Of a DNA stretch of 64,000 nucleotides, positions 37,501-50,044 are shown piece by piece. The notes under the pieces were generated by a model. It saw only the letters and a program-made list of their open reading frames with translations, had not been told where the DNA came from and did no database searches. Within the stretch, counting starts at the first letter, position 1. Each line of letters begins with the position of its first letter. Origin of the DNA: Perilla frutescens (lineage: Eukaryota > Streptophyta > Magnoliopsida > Lamiales > Lamiaceae); contig BRKX01000011.1 in assembly GCA_026008535.1 (NCBI GenBank), positions 49,770,183 through 49,834,182 of the forward strand, written 5' to 3'. Position numbers and translations under genes: made by a program.

Positions 37501-40500
37501 AGTTCATGAGTTCTATGGAACTCCAAAATTTGACAATTCTTGCAGTTGGCTCAACAGTTGCTAGGACACACCTAGTTGTCAGTAATTGTTAAATCTTGTC
37601 TTTCCATTTTTCTTTATATCTTGGACTTCTTTCTTTGGTCTCCTTTCTTTCCAAGCATGGATTTAAAGAGATCCTGAAAATTGGGGAAGAATTGTTGAAT
37701 TGGTTAAATTAACCATTTTGATACTTAAACTATGATGTGTGCAGATGTTTCCTTCTTACCATCATGAGTAGATAAGCAATCGAGCTTGCACTTGCAGTTG
37801 TATTTTTTTTTTTTTGTTCCCATATTGTAATAGCTAGCTGAACTTAATTTCCTCTCTACTACTGATGATGTTAGAGATGAAGGAATTGTCCTGAAAGATC
37901 TTGGCTCAAAATGGGAACCTAGTGATCGAAGTGGAAAGTGGCTAAAGTTGAAGCCTGAATACATTCGAGCAGGCTCTGATTTAGATACTCTAATAATAGG
38001 TCTGCAATTTATACTCTTAACTAAATTAAAGAAGTTAATTTTGCATTACATTCTTGTACTAAAGCTATTTAGTGCAGGAGGATACTATGGTTCTGGACGT
38101 CATGGAGGCGAGGTGAGAATAGTGCTTTATCTGGTGGATTGTCACTTTAATTTAATTTCCAAAAGAAACTATTGCCTTTGTTCCATGTTTGAAGGTAGCA
38201 CAATTTCTTGTTGGCCTTGCAGAGCGTCCCAGCCCAAACACATATCCAAAACGGTTAGTCCTTTTGTAATCATTAGCTTAAAGCTCATTCATATATTGCA
38301 TTGAAGTTGTGATACACTACTAGGAATATATGTGTTATACATTTTCGATGCTTAGTTACTTGTAATGATTGTCACCTCATTCATCTATTACTATTTATCT
38401 GTTGAATTGATCATTTTTTTTTTGCCAATGAAAGTTGCCTTTTCCATGTATGCAAACTTCACAACTTATAATAGGTATATTTAGGTGTTGCTCTTGGACA
38501 CTTCTGCACTTTAGATTTTTCTAATCTTTCTTCTTTCTCTTCTAAATAGGCATTGTAACATCTTCACTTCACTTGAATTTTAAGTTTGTGAAAGCTAATC
38601 GCATAAGGCTAACAATGTTGCTATGCGCAATGCATGTTTGTGGATAAGATTGTGTGTATATGATTTAATTGTAACATTTTTCATGGAATGGGTATGCACT
38701 TTCAAGTATTCGAGTATCTAAGCTTCAATGACCTAAAACTTTGATTGTTTTAGTTTTTCTTAATTTTTAAACGGAAAAGGTCATTTGAGCCCCCTCGAGT
38801 GTTCCAAGGGGAACTTATTGGCTGGCTATCCTTGACTATTTGTCCCATTTGGTTGGCCCCTTTAACTTTCTAAAATGGCTCATATAGGCCCTCATTTGGA
38901 TAATATAGTAAAGTTTGCTTGGCATTCTAGATTTCGTTATTTTTGCGCAATTTAAGTTATGGATAATGTCCAAATTGATGCGTTAACTATTTCCTTAGGA
39001 GCACATTTTTCTAAACAAATTTTCTGCTCAAATTGATCCCACAATCTTTTCATACGTATCACTTTGCTCCATCTGTTGCTCCTTCCAATAATGCCATTAG
39101 TAACGTCCGTTAAAAACACACATGTTTTTCTTTTCTCACATACCCGTATCGTTTCACGAAATAACAAACTTTTACATACATACAAATTAAGCACTCATTT
39201 TTTGTTGTTTTTCAGTTTTGGTTTGAGAGGCGATTAATTTGCAAACAATGTTGGAGAATTATTCAATTAAATTTTGTGAAGATAAATGTGATGCACGCCT
39301 ATGGCTATGAATCGACTTTGGTGGAGAATTCTTAAATTATTTTTCGTGATTGTGTAGTTGAATTGAGAAACAAAAATTCTATGATTGTGTTATGTGATTA
39401 ATTTGATAGAGATGTTCCATTTTATTTTATTTATTGCAAATTTTTGAAAAAATTGTGCTTTTAATCCTTGTGTGTGTAAAATGTTGGTGTGAAAAGATTA
39501 GAGTGCATGAGAAAAATGTGTGTTAGTTAGTGTTTTTAACAGACGTTGCTAACAAAGTTAATGGAAGGCGCAACATAGAAAGCAAGGTGATACATTTGAA
39601 AACGACGTGTGATCAATTTGAGCCTAAAATTTGTTTTGGGAAAAAAGTGCTCCACGGGAAATTGTTTGAGGTTCATCTGGACCTTATCCCTTTAAGTTAG
39701 GATTTTCGACAAATCACAACCGATTTTTGTAGCATATCCCCCATTAGGGCTTGCAATTGTTGACACGATATGATATCACGTCACGAAACGAAAATAACGG
39801 GTTAGTGCTTAGACTTATTGTATTTGTGTCGTTATTGTGTCTAGACGATAAGAACACAAATTTTTTCATGTCGTAATAAATTATATATTTATTAATATTA
39901 TTAATACTTAAAATTTATTATTTTTATAACTATTTTTTTTTGTTTAATTCCCTAATTTCGTGTCGTTATCGTTTCAATACAAACATTTTTGCATTCGTGT
40001 TGTGTCAACACGTAAATTTTCATGTCCGTGTCGAGGGTGCATGTTTGAGTCGAGTCTTTTCATGTACATGTCGACACGAAACACAACACGATTACATGCT
40101 TTCACAGCCCTATCTCCCATCCAAATCAGTTCTAGGTCTCCGGAAGATGATATTTCCTCTCTGCTCAGCAAAACACCTAACTCAATTTTAACATCCGTTA
40201 TCGAATTGATGCTTGAATCGAGAATCCCTTCTTTTAAACCCTAGTCTGCCGTTATCACTTCCCATCCAATTACTTCACACACACTTGTTCGTTTGTTCCT
40301 TTTTTGCCATCATTCTGGCAGCAACCCTTCTCGGTATGATCGATCTTCATCGCACTGTCTTGCACTCATGCACAATTGGATGTTGGAATTAGCTGGTATT
40401 CTGATTCAAGCTGCATAAGTATGTTAAAGATATTTTTAGATATTGGAATTGGCTGGGATTTTGATTTTTCTGCCATTGCAGATTTCTTTCATTTTGCAGA

Positions 40501-43500
40501 GTGGGTACAGGACTTTCTGACGAAGAGCTCAATGCTGTTGTCACCAAATTGAAGCCTTACTTCAGGTGACTCTTAATCAACTATGTTTGAGATTAGGAAT
40601 TGGTGTTGAAAAGTTTTTGGCCGCCCATTGTTAGGATGCCTGGTGGGAAGTTATCATCCTTGTTGGTTTTTGGCTTAATTTATATAGTTTGATAGTTTGA
40701 TTGTTTTCGGGACTTGCGCTACCGTTTAGCCATCTATTAATTAAGCTATTACAACTTATTTGAACTCATAAAGCCAATTTGCACACATTTTACATTTTCA
40801 TTGAATTGGTACTACTTAGATGGTCCATATTACTATATCTTGCATTTCATTAAAAATGAGGTAATCTCTATTCCAGGAAATATGAATATCCAAAGAAACT
40901 GCCACCAAGCTTTTATCAAGTTACAAATAACTCAAAGGAGAGACCAGATGTTTGGGTTGAGAGCCCAGAAAAGTGAGCTGAAAACTTTAGTGATTTGTGC
41001 AACTCTTTTATCTATGTTGCTTACCCTTACCTGTTGTAAACACAGATCAATTATAGTTTCCATAACCAGTGACATTCGGACAATCAGGTCTGAGGTATTC
41101 AATTTGAATTGCTTCCTTCATGTAAAAATATTTAATTGTGTAGTAATACTAAACTATCAAGAACCTTGATCGGGCTCAGTTCCTTATTTCCTTACTAAGT
41201 TATTGCTGTTGCTCCTTTAATACATTATTATTGTTTCTCTCCTGTTACTTTATTCTGAAACAGCACCCTAAATCCTTTTTCGTAGTGTCTAATGAAAATC
41301 ATTTAATATAACTGGCAATGTCAATCTTCGGTGATCAAGGTATTTGCTGCTCCATATAGCGTGAAATTTCCACGGATTGATAGAGTGAGATATGACAAGC
41401 CTTGGCATGAGTGTCTTGATGTTCAGTGTGAGTAGATATAATGAGATAGTGTTTTATAACCACTTGCTAAAAAATCCCTAGTATCATCGTTCTTATTTAT
41501 GTCTTGCAGCTTTTGTGGATTTAGTACATTCAAGCAATGGCACTATGCAAAGGGCAACGGATAACACAGCTGTACCGGAAAATAATCCAAGACGTAGAAA
41601 CTTGTCTAGAGGAACAAAGAAGAATGTTTCTGTTGTTCCTTCCCACTTCATTCAAACTGATGTTTCTCGGGTTAAGGGTGAAACATCAATATTTTCAAAC
41701 ATGATATTTTGTATCCTATAACCATTTGCATGTTATATCACTAATGGGTTATGCATCTTAATTGTGATGTATAAAAGGAATGCATCATGAACATTTCACT
41801 CTAATAATATGGTATTATATTACTAGCTTGGATAAAACTGAAATAATCATAATTTTCTCTCTAATTGCTGAAAGTCTTGTGGAGTTCGTAATATTTTCAA
41901 GTGCCACACAGAGGCCTTTGCCATGTCACATTTTAATTTATTTAGTTTATGATGATAACTTCATTCGTAATTGGTCTTCTTTGACATTTAGACTTTGTTA
42001 ATGTACCTACATTGCATTCTCTTGATTCCTCGCACAAATTGGTGGTTGAGAATGGAGGCACTTTTTCAATGAATCTGAACAGTTCGGTTACTCACTCTAT
42101 TGCATCTGAGAGTAAAGGTTAGTTACTATTGTCCTAATGATCTGAGATGAATCTCTATGTAAAGAAATTTGACCACCAACTTTTGATGACAAGTAATGTG
42201 ACATGTGCTTCAAGAGGAATGACTGCCGAATATATTTAATAGGAATCAAGTTTCAGGCTGCAAAACGGCAAGGAGATGTTATTCATTACTCTTGGCTCCT
42301 CGAATGTTGTGCAAAGAAGCAGCTTCTTCCTTTACAGCCAAAGTCAGTCATAGCATAGCATTTTTGTCTCTGTTTTGGATTATTTCTTTGATTTTCTAAC
42401 TGACCATTCTTTTCTCCTTAAAGGTATTTCCTTTTTCTATCCGAGGCAACAAAGAAAAAATTAGAAGAAGAAGTGGATGAATTCACGGACTCCTATTACT
42501 TGGATTTAAATGTGACAGAACTGAAACAGGTACAGAAATTAACGATCATATTTACACGTGATTAATTTGTATTAGAGGTTATCTTTTATTGCTTAGGGGG
42601 AATTCAGAGATCAAAAATCACTGCATCCAGCATGACTGGTCAAGACAAGTTTTCATCTTCATTTTCTGGTTTTGGTTGGTTTATTGTTGCTTTGCAGATA
42701 TTAAACAGCATTGATAAGATTGCAGATTCTAAAGCAAAAGAGTACTGCAAGGAAAAATTCTGTCCAAGGGAGGAATGGGTTCGCTTTCATGGTTGTCGCG
42801 TTTACTTCCATCTTCCCAGGGAATTTTTGTAAGATAATTGGGATTTATAATAATTTGATTGAAAGCAAGTCAATCCTGGGATGCATATGAGGATTTGAAT
42901 TAATTTTTCTTTGGTAATTAGAAAATACAGAAACTGGGAAGTTCCATTTGAACTTGCAATCAGAAGGATGAAGATTGAAATTTGCATTGGTGGTGGCAGT
43001 ATAGCGGATACTCTTTCTCACGCCACTCATTTGGTGATTGTCTCTGGTCCAGAATTTGGGTTGGACTTTGATACTCTATTGAATAGGTGAGCTATCTCAT
43101 AAAATTTATTTTATTTCATTGCGAATAATTTACACATCATTTTAGCTACTGTTCCAGCTTGGAGGTAGTTTATCGGTGAGATTTTTTATTCTCGTCGGTA
43201 TTCGTATGAAATTTCAACTGATATTTCTTCATACGTAAAGGAACTATCCCAAGAGCGTCTCTATTTGGACGATGTGATTTTATCACATTCAACTAAAATT
43301 GAATTGCTATAGATAATACATTAATAGAAAAATGATTGTTAAACCATCATTATTTATGATAATACATTAATAGAAAAATTAATGGCAGTTCCACCAGTTA
43401 TGATTGTGGTAAAAGTGTTTTTTTTTTCTTTTGCCACGAATGAATTACTGAGGAATTGTCAATTTCAAAAGATTACTACTTTCCTTTTTCTCTGTTGTAT

Positions 43501-45404
43501 CAGTTTCTCTGAGGCACAGAGGCGTCTGTTGCATCGTAGAAGTTTACAAATTGTAAAATCTCAGTGGTTGGATGATTCTTTTGAGAAAAACCAAAAGCTT
43601 CCAGAGGACAGTTACAATTTGAAGCCGCAGCAGTTTCCAGAAACTTCCGATGGGGAGAGGTGAGTGTTCTAAATGCTGTCTAGCACCTCATAATATTATT
43701 ATATCATAGTGACTGATGGCAATGAAATCCCTGATAACAATATCTTTGAAACTGTATTTGTAAGATGATTTTGCCAGGAACTGAAACGTTGATAAACCCA
43801 TTGCGGCTTATGAAACTTAACCAATATCACACTGGCTTATATGTAAGACTTGCAAATCATTATTTTCTGCTTACAGCATTTACCCCTAGTTATGAAAATT
43901 GAAAATGTTGAACTTGCTTTTTACCATGCTTGAAAATCTATGCCTGGATGATGTATTTCCACCCATTTGAATGTGCCTTGCGATTATCTTGTGGAACTTT
44001 GAGGCTGCTCTTTCTTGTACATTTTGATAGGGTTAATTGCCTTTTGTTTCTTTGATGCAATGCATGCTTGAATTATTTCAAAAAAAATCAATGGATAACT
44101 TTTTTCCTACACTTACACTATGTGTCTTAATATATGTCATTAGATCAATATTATATTTTTGAATGTAGTGATGAAGTGCTCCACAGCATCATGTTCGTGG
44201 AGGTGATTTTCTAGGTTTGAGGGCTACAGAAATGTGAAAGTGATTGTGTCTTAAGCTTGTGATCGGTATAATAGGGTGTGGCAATCGTCTGATAAACATT
44301 GTAGTTTTCGGAACTATGCTTGAATGCTTCCATTGGGTATTTTTTATGGTAAACTACAACCAAACATTTTGAGTAGTCAAACGGGCTATAATTTCCATGC
44401 ACACAGCTAACTCTACCTTTCTAGGAAGGTCGGTGTTGTCTGTTATTTCCTAAAAGACATACTCGTGTTGTGATACTAAGGGCAACAAATCACTTCACAA
44501 TCAAGAATTTGGTTGGCATAAGTTCCATTTAATATTTGTCTGTGCTGTTATTTACAGTGACGAGCATGATCTTGCTGAAGAAGATCATAGCTCCGTATCA
44601 ACATCGAGAGATGCTTCATCTTCTTTTGGAGGTGAGAGAGAAGAGAAGGCTACATCAGACGAGCCAAGAGTAGTCAGCTTGCCGGATAGGGTTGGAAAAA
44701 GGAGAAGGGGCAGACCCCGTGGGATGACAACGGGAAAACAAAAATCACTCAATCCATCCCGGAAAACAAGAGCACGGATCGGAAAGAAACCTGCTAAGAT
44801 CAGTGAATATGAATCAGATAAGGGTGCTTCTTCGGATGACAAGGAAGACTTCAAACTCAGCAGTGTAGATTGTGGAAATTCCGAGATGGCAGACAGTAGA
44901 ACGAGAGCTCGGCTTAGAAACAAGCCCGTTGAGATCAACGAAGATGAATCAGATGAAGCTGCAGCAGTAGAGGAGCACACTACGAATGAAAGCTTCAAAC
45001 TTAGTGGAAGAGACCCGGGGCAGGTTTCCGATTTGCAGAAGACTGAGGCACAGAAAGATTCTATGTCAGAAAGAGGCAAAGCAATCGAACAAGAGGTTAC
45101 AGAATTGAGCAATTACAGGCAACAGTTTGATGAAGTAAACGAATCTGGAATTGGACAGGGCAGCAGAAGCCAGCAGGAGGACCGACTTGAAGACAATGAT
45201 GATCCAGTCCAAGCAATGTTACTGAACATGGTACCGTTTCTTGCTGCGAAGAAGGTCGAACCCGTTCGTGAAGAGGTTAAAACGAGAGCTCCTGATTGTT
45301 CTCATGAAGAGGAAAAACTTCCTAATGACGCAGAAATGCAACCAGTTAAGAAACGAAAAGTAAGCTACAAGGATATGGTTGATGAACTTCTCAAGGATTG
45401 GTGA
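31578..45404 (+). CDS. LIG4: DNA ligase 4 (ATP-dependent, non-homologous end joining)
   Basis: Seals double-strand breaks with XRCC4 in the nucleus. Twenty-seven coding exons: 31578-31916, 32394-32485, 32885-32970, 33082-33218, 33700-33774, 33921-34012, 34523-34594, 35230-35309, 35403-35440, 35534-35540, 35696-35851, 36105-36180, 37875-37999, 38078-38112, 38195-38253, 40482-40565, 40877-40972, 41046-41094, 41340-41427, 41510-41710, 41992-42117, 42243-42342, 42424-42529, 42698-42828, 42922-43086, 43504-43659, 44558-45404. Total 3618 nt, 1205 aa, frame intact throughout; Arabidopsis LIG4 is about 1.2 kaa. N-terminal DNA-binding domain; adenylation motif ECKFDGDR (Lys254); DEGIVLKD (418-425) and KWLKLKPEY (438-446); OB-fold; BRCT1 about 655-740 (IFSNMIFYFVNV); XRCC4-interaction linker near DEFTDSYYLDLNVTELKQ; BRCT2 about 805-912; long basic/acidic plant tail ending VDELLKDW. 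ATG 31578 was chosen from the conserved N-terminus. Introns 12 and 15 are enlarged by transposons. Confidence 0.96.
35534..35540 (+). other. LIG4: Predicted 7-nt microexon of LIG4
   Basis: CTGTGCT, preceded by TGATGCAG and followed by GTATCC. Exon 9 ends in phase 0 (..CGACAG) and exon 11 starts ATGTTGCATTTGAT after GGCTAG. Only with this 7-nt exon does the frame continue and the conserved ligase segment LCYVAFDILYVGD appear. Skipping it shifts the frame into an early stop. Confidence 0.85.
36188..36208. repeat. Poly-C run in LIG4 intron 12
   Basis: Almost uninterrupted cytosines just inside the intron donor (GTCATTCTCT then C-run). It is prone to length error in sequencing. Confidence 0.9.
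36464..36770 (-). mobile_element. 3' fragment of a LINE (non-LTR retrotransposon) in LIG4 intron 12
   Basis: The minus strand encodes the typical plant LINE C-terminal tail: EIVSALCWSLWLERNMRIFE then, after a one-base frameshift, VKFRVAWWASNHKDF. Its 3' side ends in an A-tract (T10 on the plus strand at 36464-36473). It is 5'-truncated and frameshifted, so inactive. The rest of the intron to 37874 has no recognised element. Confidence 0.75.
38772..39690. mobile_element. Inverted-repeat (foldback/MULE-like) element in LIG4 intron 15
   Basis: The termini are related in inverse: left GGAAAAGGTCATTTGAGCC, right read inward GGGATAAGGTCCAGATGAACC. Internally 38978-39145 is inverted at about 39480-39660. 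Shared blocks include CAAATTTT..GCTCAAATTGATC, TGTATCAC.TTGCT, CTCCTTCCA/GCGCCTTCCA and CGTC.GTTAAAAACAC. The total is about 0.92 kb with no coding capacity. No clear TSD; exact ends uncertain by a few bases. Confidence 0.65.
39745..40112. mobile_element. hAT-type MITE in LIG4 intron 15, 8-bp TSD
   Basis: A 368 bp element. The left end is TAGGGCTTGCAATTGT and the right end read inward is TAGGGCTGTGAAAGCAT. The flanks are TCCCCCAT (39737-39744) and TCTCCCAT (40113-40120), an 8-bp target-site duplication with one mismatch. The interior has repeated GTGTCG/CGACAC motifs and no coding capacity. Confidence 0.75.
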
Positions 45405-46727
45405 TGTAAAGTCACCTTGTATGTATATGTGCCACCTAAACTGATCGCATGGGAGGATCTGTTTATATTTATTTTAAATTTTAATTTGAAGATGGTTTGG
45501 ATATAGCGATCAATAAATAGGAAAAAAATTACAAAATTAACAGGGATTAAGCTAACTTTTTTTGTATTAATTATCTGTAATATATTGAAAGTTGTTTCAT
45601 ACTTTCACGTGACTGTGAGAAACGTTTTATGGACAGTTTTCACTATCTATATTATTTAATTACACACCTAGACACTCAAATGAGAAAGATGTACTAATTT
45701 TTTATAATTAGTTGTTTAATTTTGTTACATGCATGGACCAATGTTTTCATATCTTTTTTTAACTCTTTCAATAGTTTGATTTTTAAAAAATATTATTTAA
45801 GTGTGTACGAAAATTATGACATATTTTTTCCCCTTAACATTACTTTGTTGGGTCTCAAATGTAAGGTTGAAAAGTTTAGTGATAAGACTTTTCATTTTGT
45901 CGTCAAAAAAACACTGAGCATGGAGATTCGAATTTGTAATCAAGTTTCCATCTAAAAGGTCAAAATCTGAGATTGTCACGAAACATAAAATTTAAAATTT
46001 AAAATTTAAGAACAGTTTAGAAAATTGTATTTAATGGAGAATACTATTCCACCGAACCAATGGATAAACATTTGCGCGAGTGGATCTAATATGAATTTTC
46101 CATGTGTCTTTTATATATACTAGTATACCACCAGTGCGATTCACAGAGGATATCGCACATGGGATGTTATTAAAAAAATATTTATGTACGATAATAAAAT
46201 TATATTCAGTCATGAATTTCGCATATAAATATATGAATTATATCGTTTTAATTATAAATTACTTATATATTTTTCATCATTTAAGAAGTCAATGTACATT
46301 GACAGCTCTAGCGTGCCGAAAACACCCAAGTTCGTTGTAAAATCGAGAAGGCAAAGTCTTCGCCGCCCATATGGTCTCGACATCAATTAATCGACCAATT
46401 AGGCACGAATAATTTTTTTCAATTTTTTAAAATATTTTTATTCAAAATATGATTAAATAAATTTTTTGAGATTTTCCATCCTTTTTATACAACAACCTAC
46501 ATCCTAATGTTTCAATCTACAACCAATATGAGATGTAGAAAAAATAGAAAAAATTGCAATGCATGAATAAGATACATAAATGACAGAATCTAATTCACCA
46601 TAACTAATCTTATATTATTGATTTTTGAAAGCTCTCAAAATGACAGAATCTAATTCAACATAACTAATCTTATTTAAAAAAAATAGAATTCGAAAATTAA
46701 TTAGGTGTCACCACAATAAGTTTTTAA
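45405..46727. other. LIG4 3' flank and AT-rich spacer with Helitron-like relic
   Basis: The LIG4 3' UTR occupies the start. At 46120-46165 (minus) a degraded Helitron-like 3' end occurs: CTAG terminus with GTGAATCGCACTGG in the hairpin position, resembling 5290-5325. A 60-bp-period direct repeat (TGACAGAATCTAATTCA.CA, 46579 and 46639) follows. No gene. Confidence 0.4.
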
Positions 46728-47283
46728 TTCAAAAAAGGAAGTTTCTAAATGCACCACGAATTTTGCTCTTTGCACCACATCTATCAATGCACCACCAATT
46801 TTACTCTTTACACCACTAATATTGACAATAATGCCCTTTCTCTAAAATATGTATTTTACTTAAAAAAAAATAAAATCAGAAAATTAAAAAAAACTTAAAA
46901 ACTTAAAAACACTAATGAGAAATTAACATAAAAACTGAAGTAAAAAGAAGTAAAAACAATTCCCACATTTTCTACCCCGGACGAGTTCGAAATCGAGCTG
47001 AAGGAACTTGTTCGACATTGCACGGCGAATTGTTCCAAGCCCGATAACTTCGAAACTACATCATGGATCGATTTGGTGAGTTTCATGCTCGATTTTTGTT
47101 AATTTATACATTTTATTCTATAAGATTAAAAATTGTTGGCTCATTATTTAAATCGAGTTTTCCAATAATATAAGATGTTAGGATAGGTTGTTAGAATGAT
47201 TAGATGCTAATTTGAGTTGATTGTGCGCAAAAAATTGAGGTTTGCGTCGAGTTATTGATCTGATTTTGCCCTGTTGCGCGTTG

Positions 47284-47681
47284 TGTTCGAACTGTATATT
47301 TTGAATCTAAGTGTTTAGTTCAAAGTTGAGACGCCGAACGATACTTGGTGAAATTTCAGTTTTCATATGGTTCGAATTATAGAAGCCGAACAGGAGAGGA
47401 ATGTTCGAACTCTATAAGCCGAACTTGACTTGAAACAAATTCAGTTTGCGTGTGGTTCGAACTCAAGAGTCCGGACACAATGTGTATGTTCGGCACATTG
47501 AGTTCGAACCACATGCAAACTGAATTTGTTTCAAGTTCGGTTCGGCTTATCGAGTTCGAACATTCCTCTTCTGTTCGGCGTTTAGAAATCAAACCAAATG
47601 AAAACTAAAATTTGGCCAAGTGTTGATCGATGTCTCATGTTCGAACATACACATTCTGTTTGGTTTCTTCAGTTCGAACCT
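47284..47681. repeat. Large inverted repeat (~183-bp arms) upstream of the PMD gene
   Basis: Arms are about 47284-47466 and 47498-47681 with a 31-bp loop. The inner 82 bp per arm (47385-47466 and 47498-47579) are over 90% identical. Examples are GAGGAATGTTCGAACTC, AAACAAATTCAGTTTGC and GTGGTTCGAACTCAA. The outer parts are more diverged (AGTTTTCAT.TGGTT, TTCGAACTG). If transcribed, the region would fold into a long hairpin RNA. Confidence 0.9.
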
Positions 47682-47706
47682 ATCTCTGACTTGGTATTTT
47701 TCTGCA

Positions 47707-49787
47707 GCTGCTCAATATAGGAGGAGACCAACTGCATCCACGAGGCGGCAATCAGCACAAGAACTATATCAAACACAAGCCGATGAACAAGTCGAAGAAC
47801 AGATGAGGCATGAAATGCATTATGAAGAGGCAGCGAGTAATGAGGGTGATGACAAGCCAAGTGAAGAGAGTGATGCAAACAATGAGGATGATGATGACGA
47901 GATATTGAGAGGGTCATTCCCTGGAGGGCCTACAGATATGTCTATGCTGCGGAGCTTCAAGACACGTTGCAGCGGCAATCAGCACAAGAACTATATCAAA
48001 CACAAGCCGATGAACAAGTCGAAGAACAGATGAGGCATGAAATGCATTATGAAGAGGCAGCGAGTAATGAGGGTGATGACAAGCCAAGTGAAGAGAGTGA
48101 TGCAAACAATGAGGATGATGATGACGAGATATTGAGAGGGTCATTCCCTGGAGGGCCTACAGATATGTCTATGCTGCGGAGCTTCAAGACATGTTGCAGC
48201 GGCGATATGGAGGGGCGAAGAAAGAGAAGTGTTGAAGTGCCATTGCCTAACTGCTAAACTACTGAGGTGGCCAGCCGCAGGTGATTCCGAGACATAGAAG
48301 TTGTTGGTGAAGAAGTCCGGTCTGTTGAGGCTGAGAAAATTAGCCTATAGAGCACATAATAGGAATCTTGTCTCGGTATTTGTGGAGCGCTGGCATCCCG
48401 AGACTAACTCATTTCACCTTCCATTTGGTGAGATGACTATTACACTGGAGGATGTGTATTGTTTGACTGGTCTTAGGACGGAGGGTAGACCAGTTGAGTT
48501 TGCTAGTGAGGATGTTGCTGGTGGACAATATATGGTACGTCGCTTGTTGGGAGTGTCGTCTGATGAAGCGATTCAGAAAGTGAGTGACCGAGGTAGCTAC
48601 ATCAAATTAAGGTGGCTGCACACTAGGTTTAGTACGTTGACTTCCAGTGATGATGATGTTCAGGCAGTCTACACGGCGCGAACATTTTTGGTGTACATTT
48701 TAGGTTGTACAATTTGCACTGATAAGACGGACGATCGGATCAGCTGTAATTATCTGCGATTGTTTGAGGACACTAAAGAGTTTGATGGTTATGCGTGGGG
48801 TGTAGTAGCCTTAGCTTTTATGTATAGACAGTTGGGAGTCTCCTCTCGGGTTTTGTGTAGACAGATGATTGGTTTCCTGACACTGTTGGAGGTAAATGAC
48901 AAATGCATATTTTTTTTATCCTTTTTATTCATAATGTGTTGTTTTCTTAATGGGTTGTTAATTCATACATGCATGGATTTATGAACATTTCCCTACACTT
49001 GGCCGACCACAAAAAAATGTTGACTATCTAGATGAACAATCTTTTGCTATGGGATGGACTCAACAGGCGCATGGTGCAGTAACTGAGGATACGGTGAGGG
49101 CTTATAAGATGCACTGGATACATTGAGAGCAGATGATGTAAGTTCCTTCTATTTGTATATGATATAATTTTATTAAATCATATGTTCTAAGTTCAATTTG
49201 AATACTAGGTTGTGTGGGATCTGTATGTGAGACTGCGAGATGGCGGTGAGTGACCCGAGGTGACCTTCTATGAAGGTTGTATCACAGCTTGTAATATTGT
49301 GGAGCCATATCTCCCAGATCGAGTATTGAGACAGTTTGGACGGGTGCAGACCATTCCGCATCCCCCATTGGACCTTGTTGTGTTTAGACGAGGCAAAAAG
49401 CCCGAACAGTTTCGTGTCGTATGGGGCATGCTTGCTTCCTTTTACGAGCAGTGGGAGAGTCATAAATTGTCTCGAGAACATCGAGGAAGAGTTACCTATC
49501 TAGCTTGGGCGTGCTCCCCCGATTACCAGCAATGGTATGATTTTATATCCCATCCTCGAGTCCAGTCTGAGGCTGCAGCTTCCGTTATAGATCCATCGAT
49601 GACTGTTTCGTCTTGGGACATGATTCAGTCAGCTATTGGATATCTTGAGCCAGTGCTGACTTGGTGGAGAGCTCATGACCAGGACCTATCATTGTCATAT
49701 ATGATGTCTCAAGTTGAAGAAGCTTTCGAGGCGTTGCATTTTCGTACAGGGCATAAGCATGGCGAGACACACTCTCATAGTGGATAG
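47707..49787 (+). pseudogene. Plant mobile domain (PMD, MAIN/MAIL1-like) transposon gene, broken
   Basis: An acidic N-terminal stretch (47707 onward, QYRRRPTASTRRQ, later DANNEDDDDEILRGS) leads to a PMD of the transposon-associated class. It shows LRLRKLAYRAHNRNLVSVF, VERWHPETNSFHLPFGEMTI, TLEDVYCLTGL (48301-48892), then YEHFPTLGRPQ, GWTQQAHGAV, and from 49260 TFYEGCITACNIVEPYLPDR, VVWGMLASFYEQWESHK and RVTYLAWACSPDYQQWYDF. Breaks: a 227-bp tandem duplication shifts the frame, stops lie between 48257 and 48300, a frameshift/stop occurs near 49125, an in-frame TGA at about 49253, and the acceptor after 48892 lacks a clear AG. PMD proteins are found both as host silencing factors and as TE cargo; position inside the TIRs makes this cargo. 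Confidence 0.85.
47745..48198. repeat. 227-bp near-perfect tandem duplication
   Basis: Units 47745-47971 and 47972-48198, starting GCGGCAATCAGCACAAGAAC. I see essentially one difference near the end (ACACGTTGC against ACATGTTGC). A 227-bp period is not a multiple of three, so the second unit is read out of frame. Near-identity implies a recent event, or possibly an assembly artefact. Confidence 0.9.
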
Positions 49788-50044
49788 GAGCAAGGCGAGT
49801 CTTCCTCGAGATGAAGACATAGACGATAGTAGTGTTTACCTTTATATTTATCTGTTATGTATTGGATACTCGTCTTTATTAGCATTATTATATAATGGAT
49901 TTGTATTGGCAACATTTATCTTTATCTTTGTGTTGTATTAGTATTGAAGGTTTATGTTTATGTTTATGTTTATGTCGTTTTTATCTTTTTGTATTGGAGA
50001 CTCGTTTTTATCTTTATGTTTGTCGTATTAGCATTTGTTAAAAT

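Noticed and set aside
44585..45112. 175-codon open frame antisense to the LIG4 last exon
   Set aside because: Shadow of the Ser/Lys/Glu-rich LIG4 tail; no recognisable protein and no promoter or splice context.
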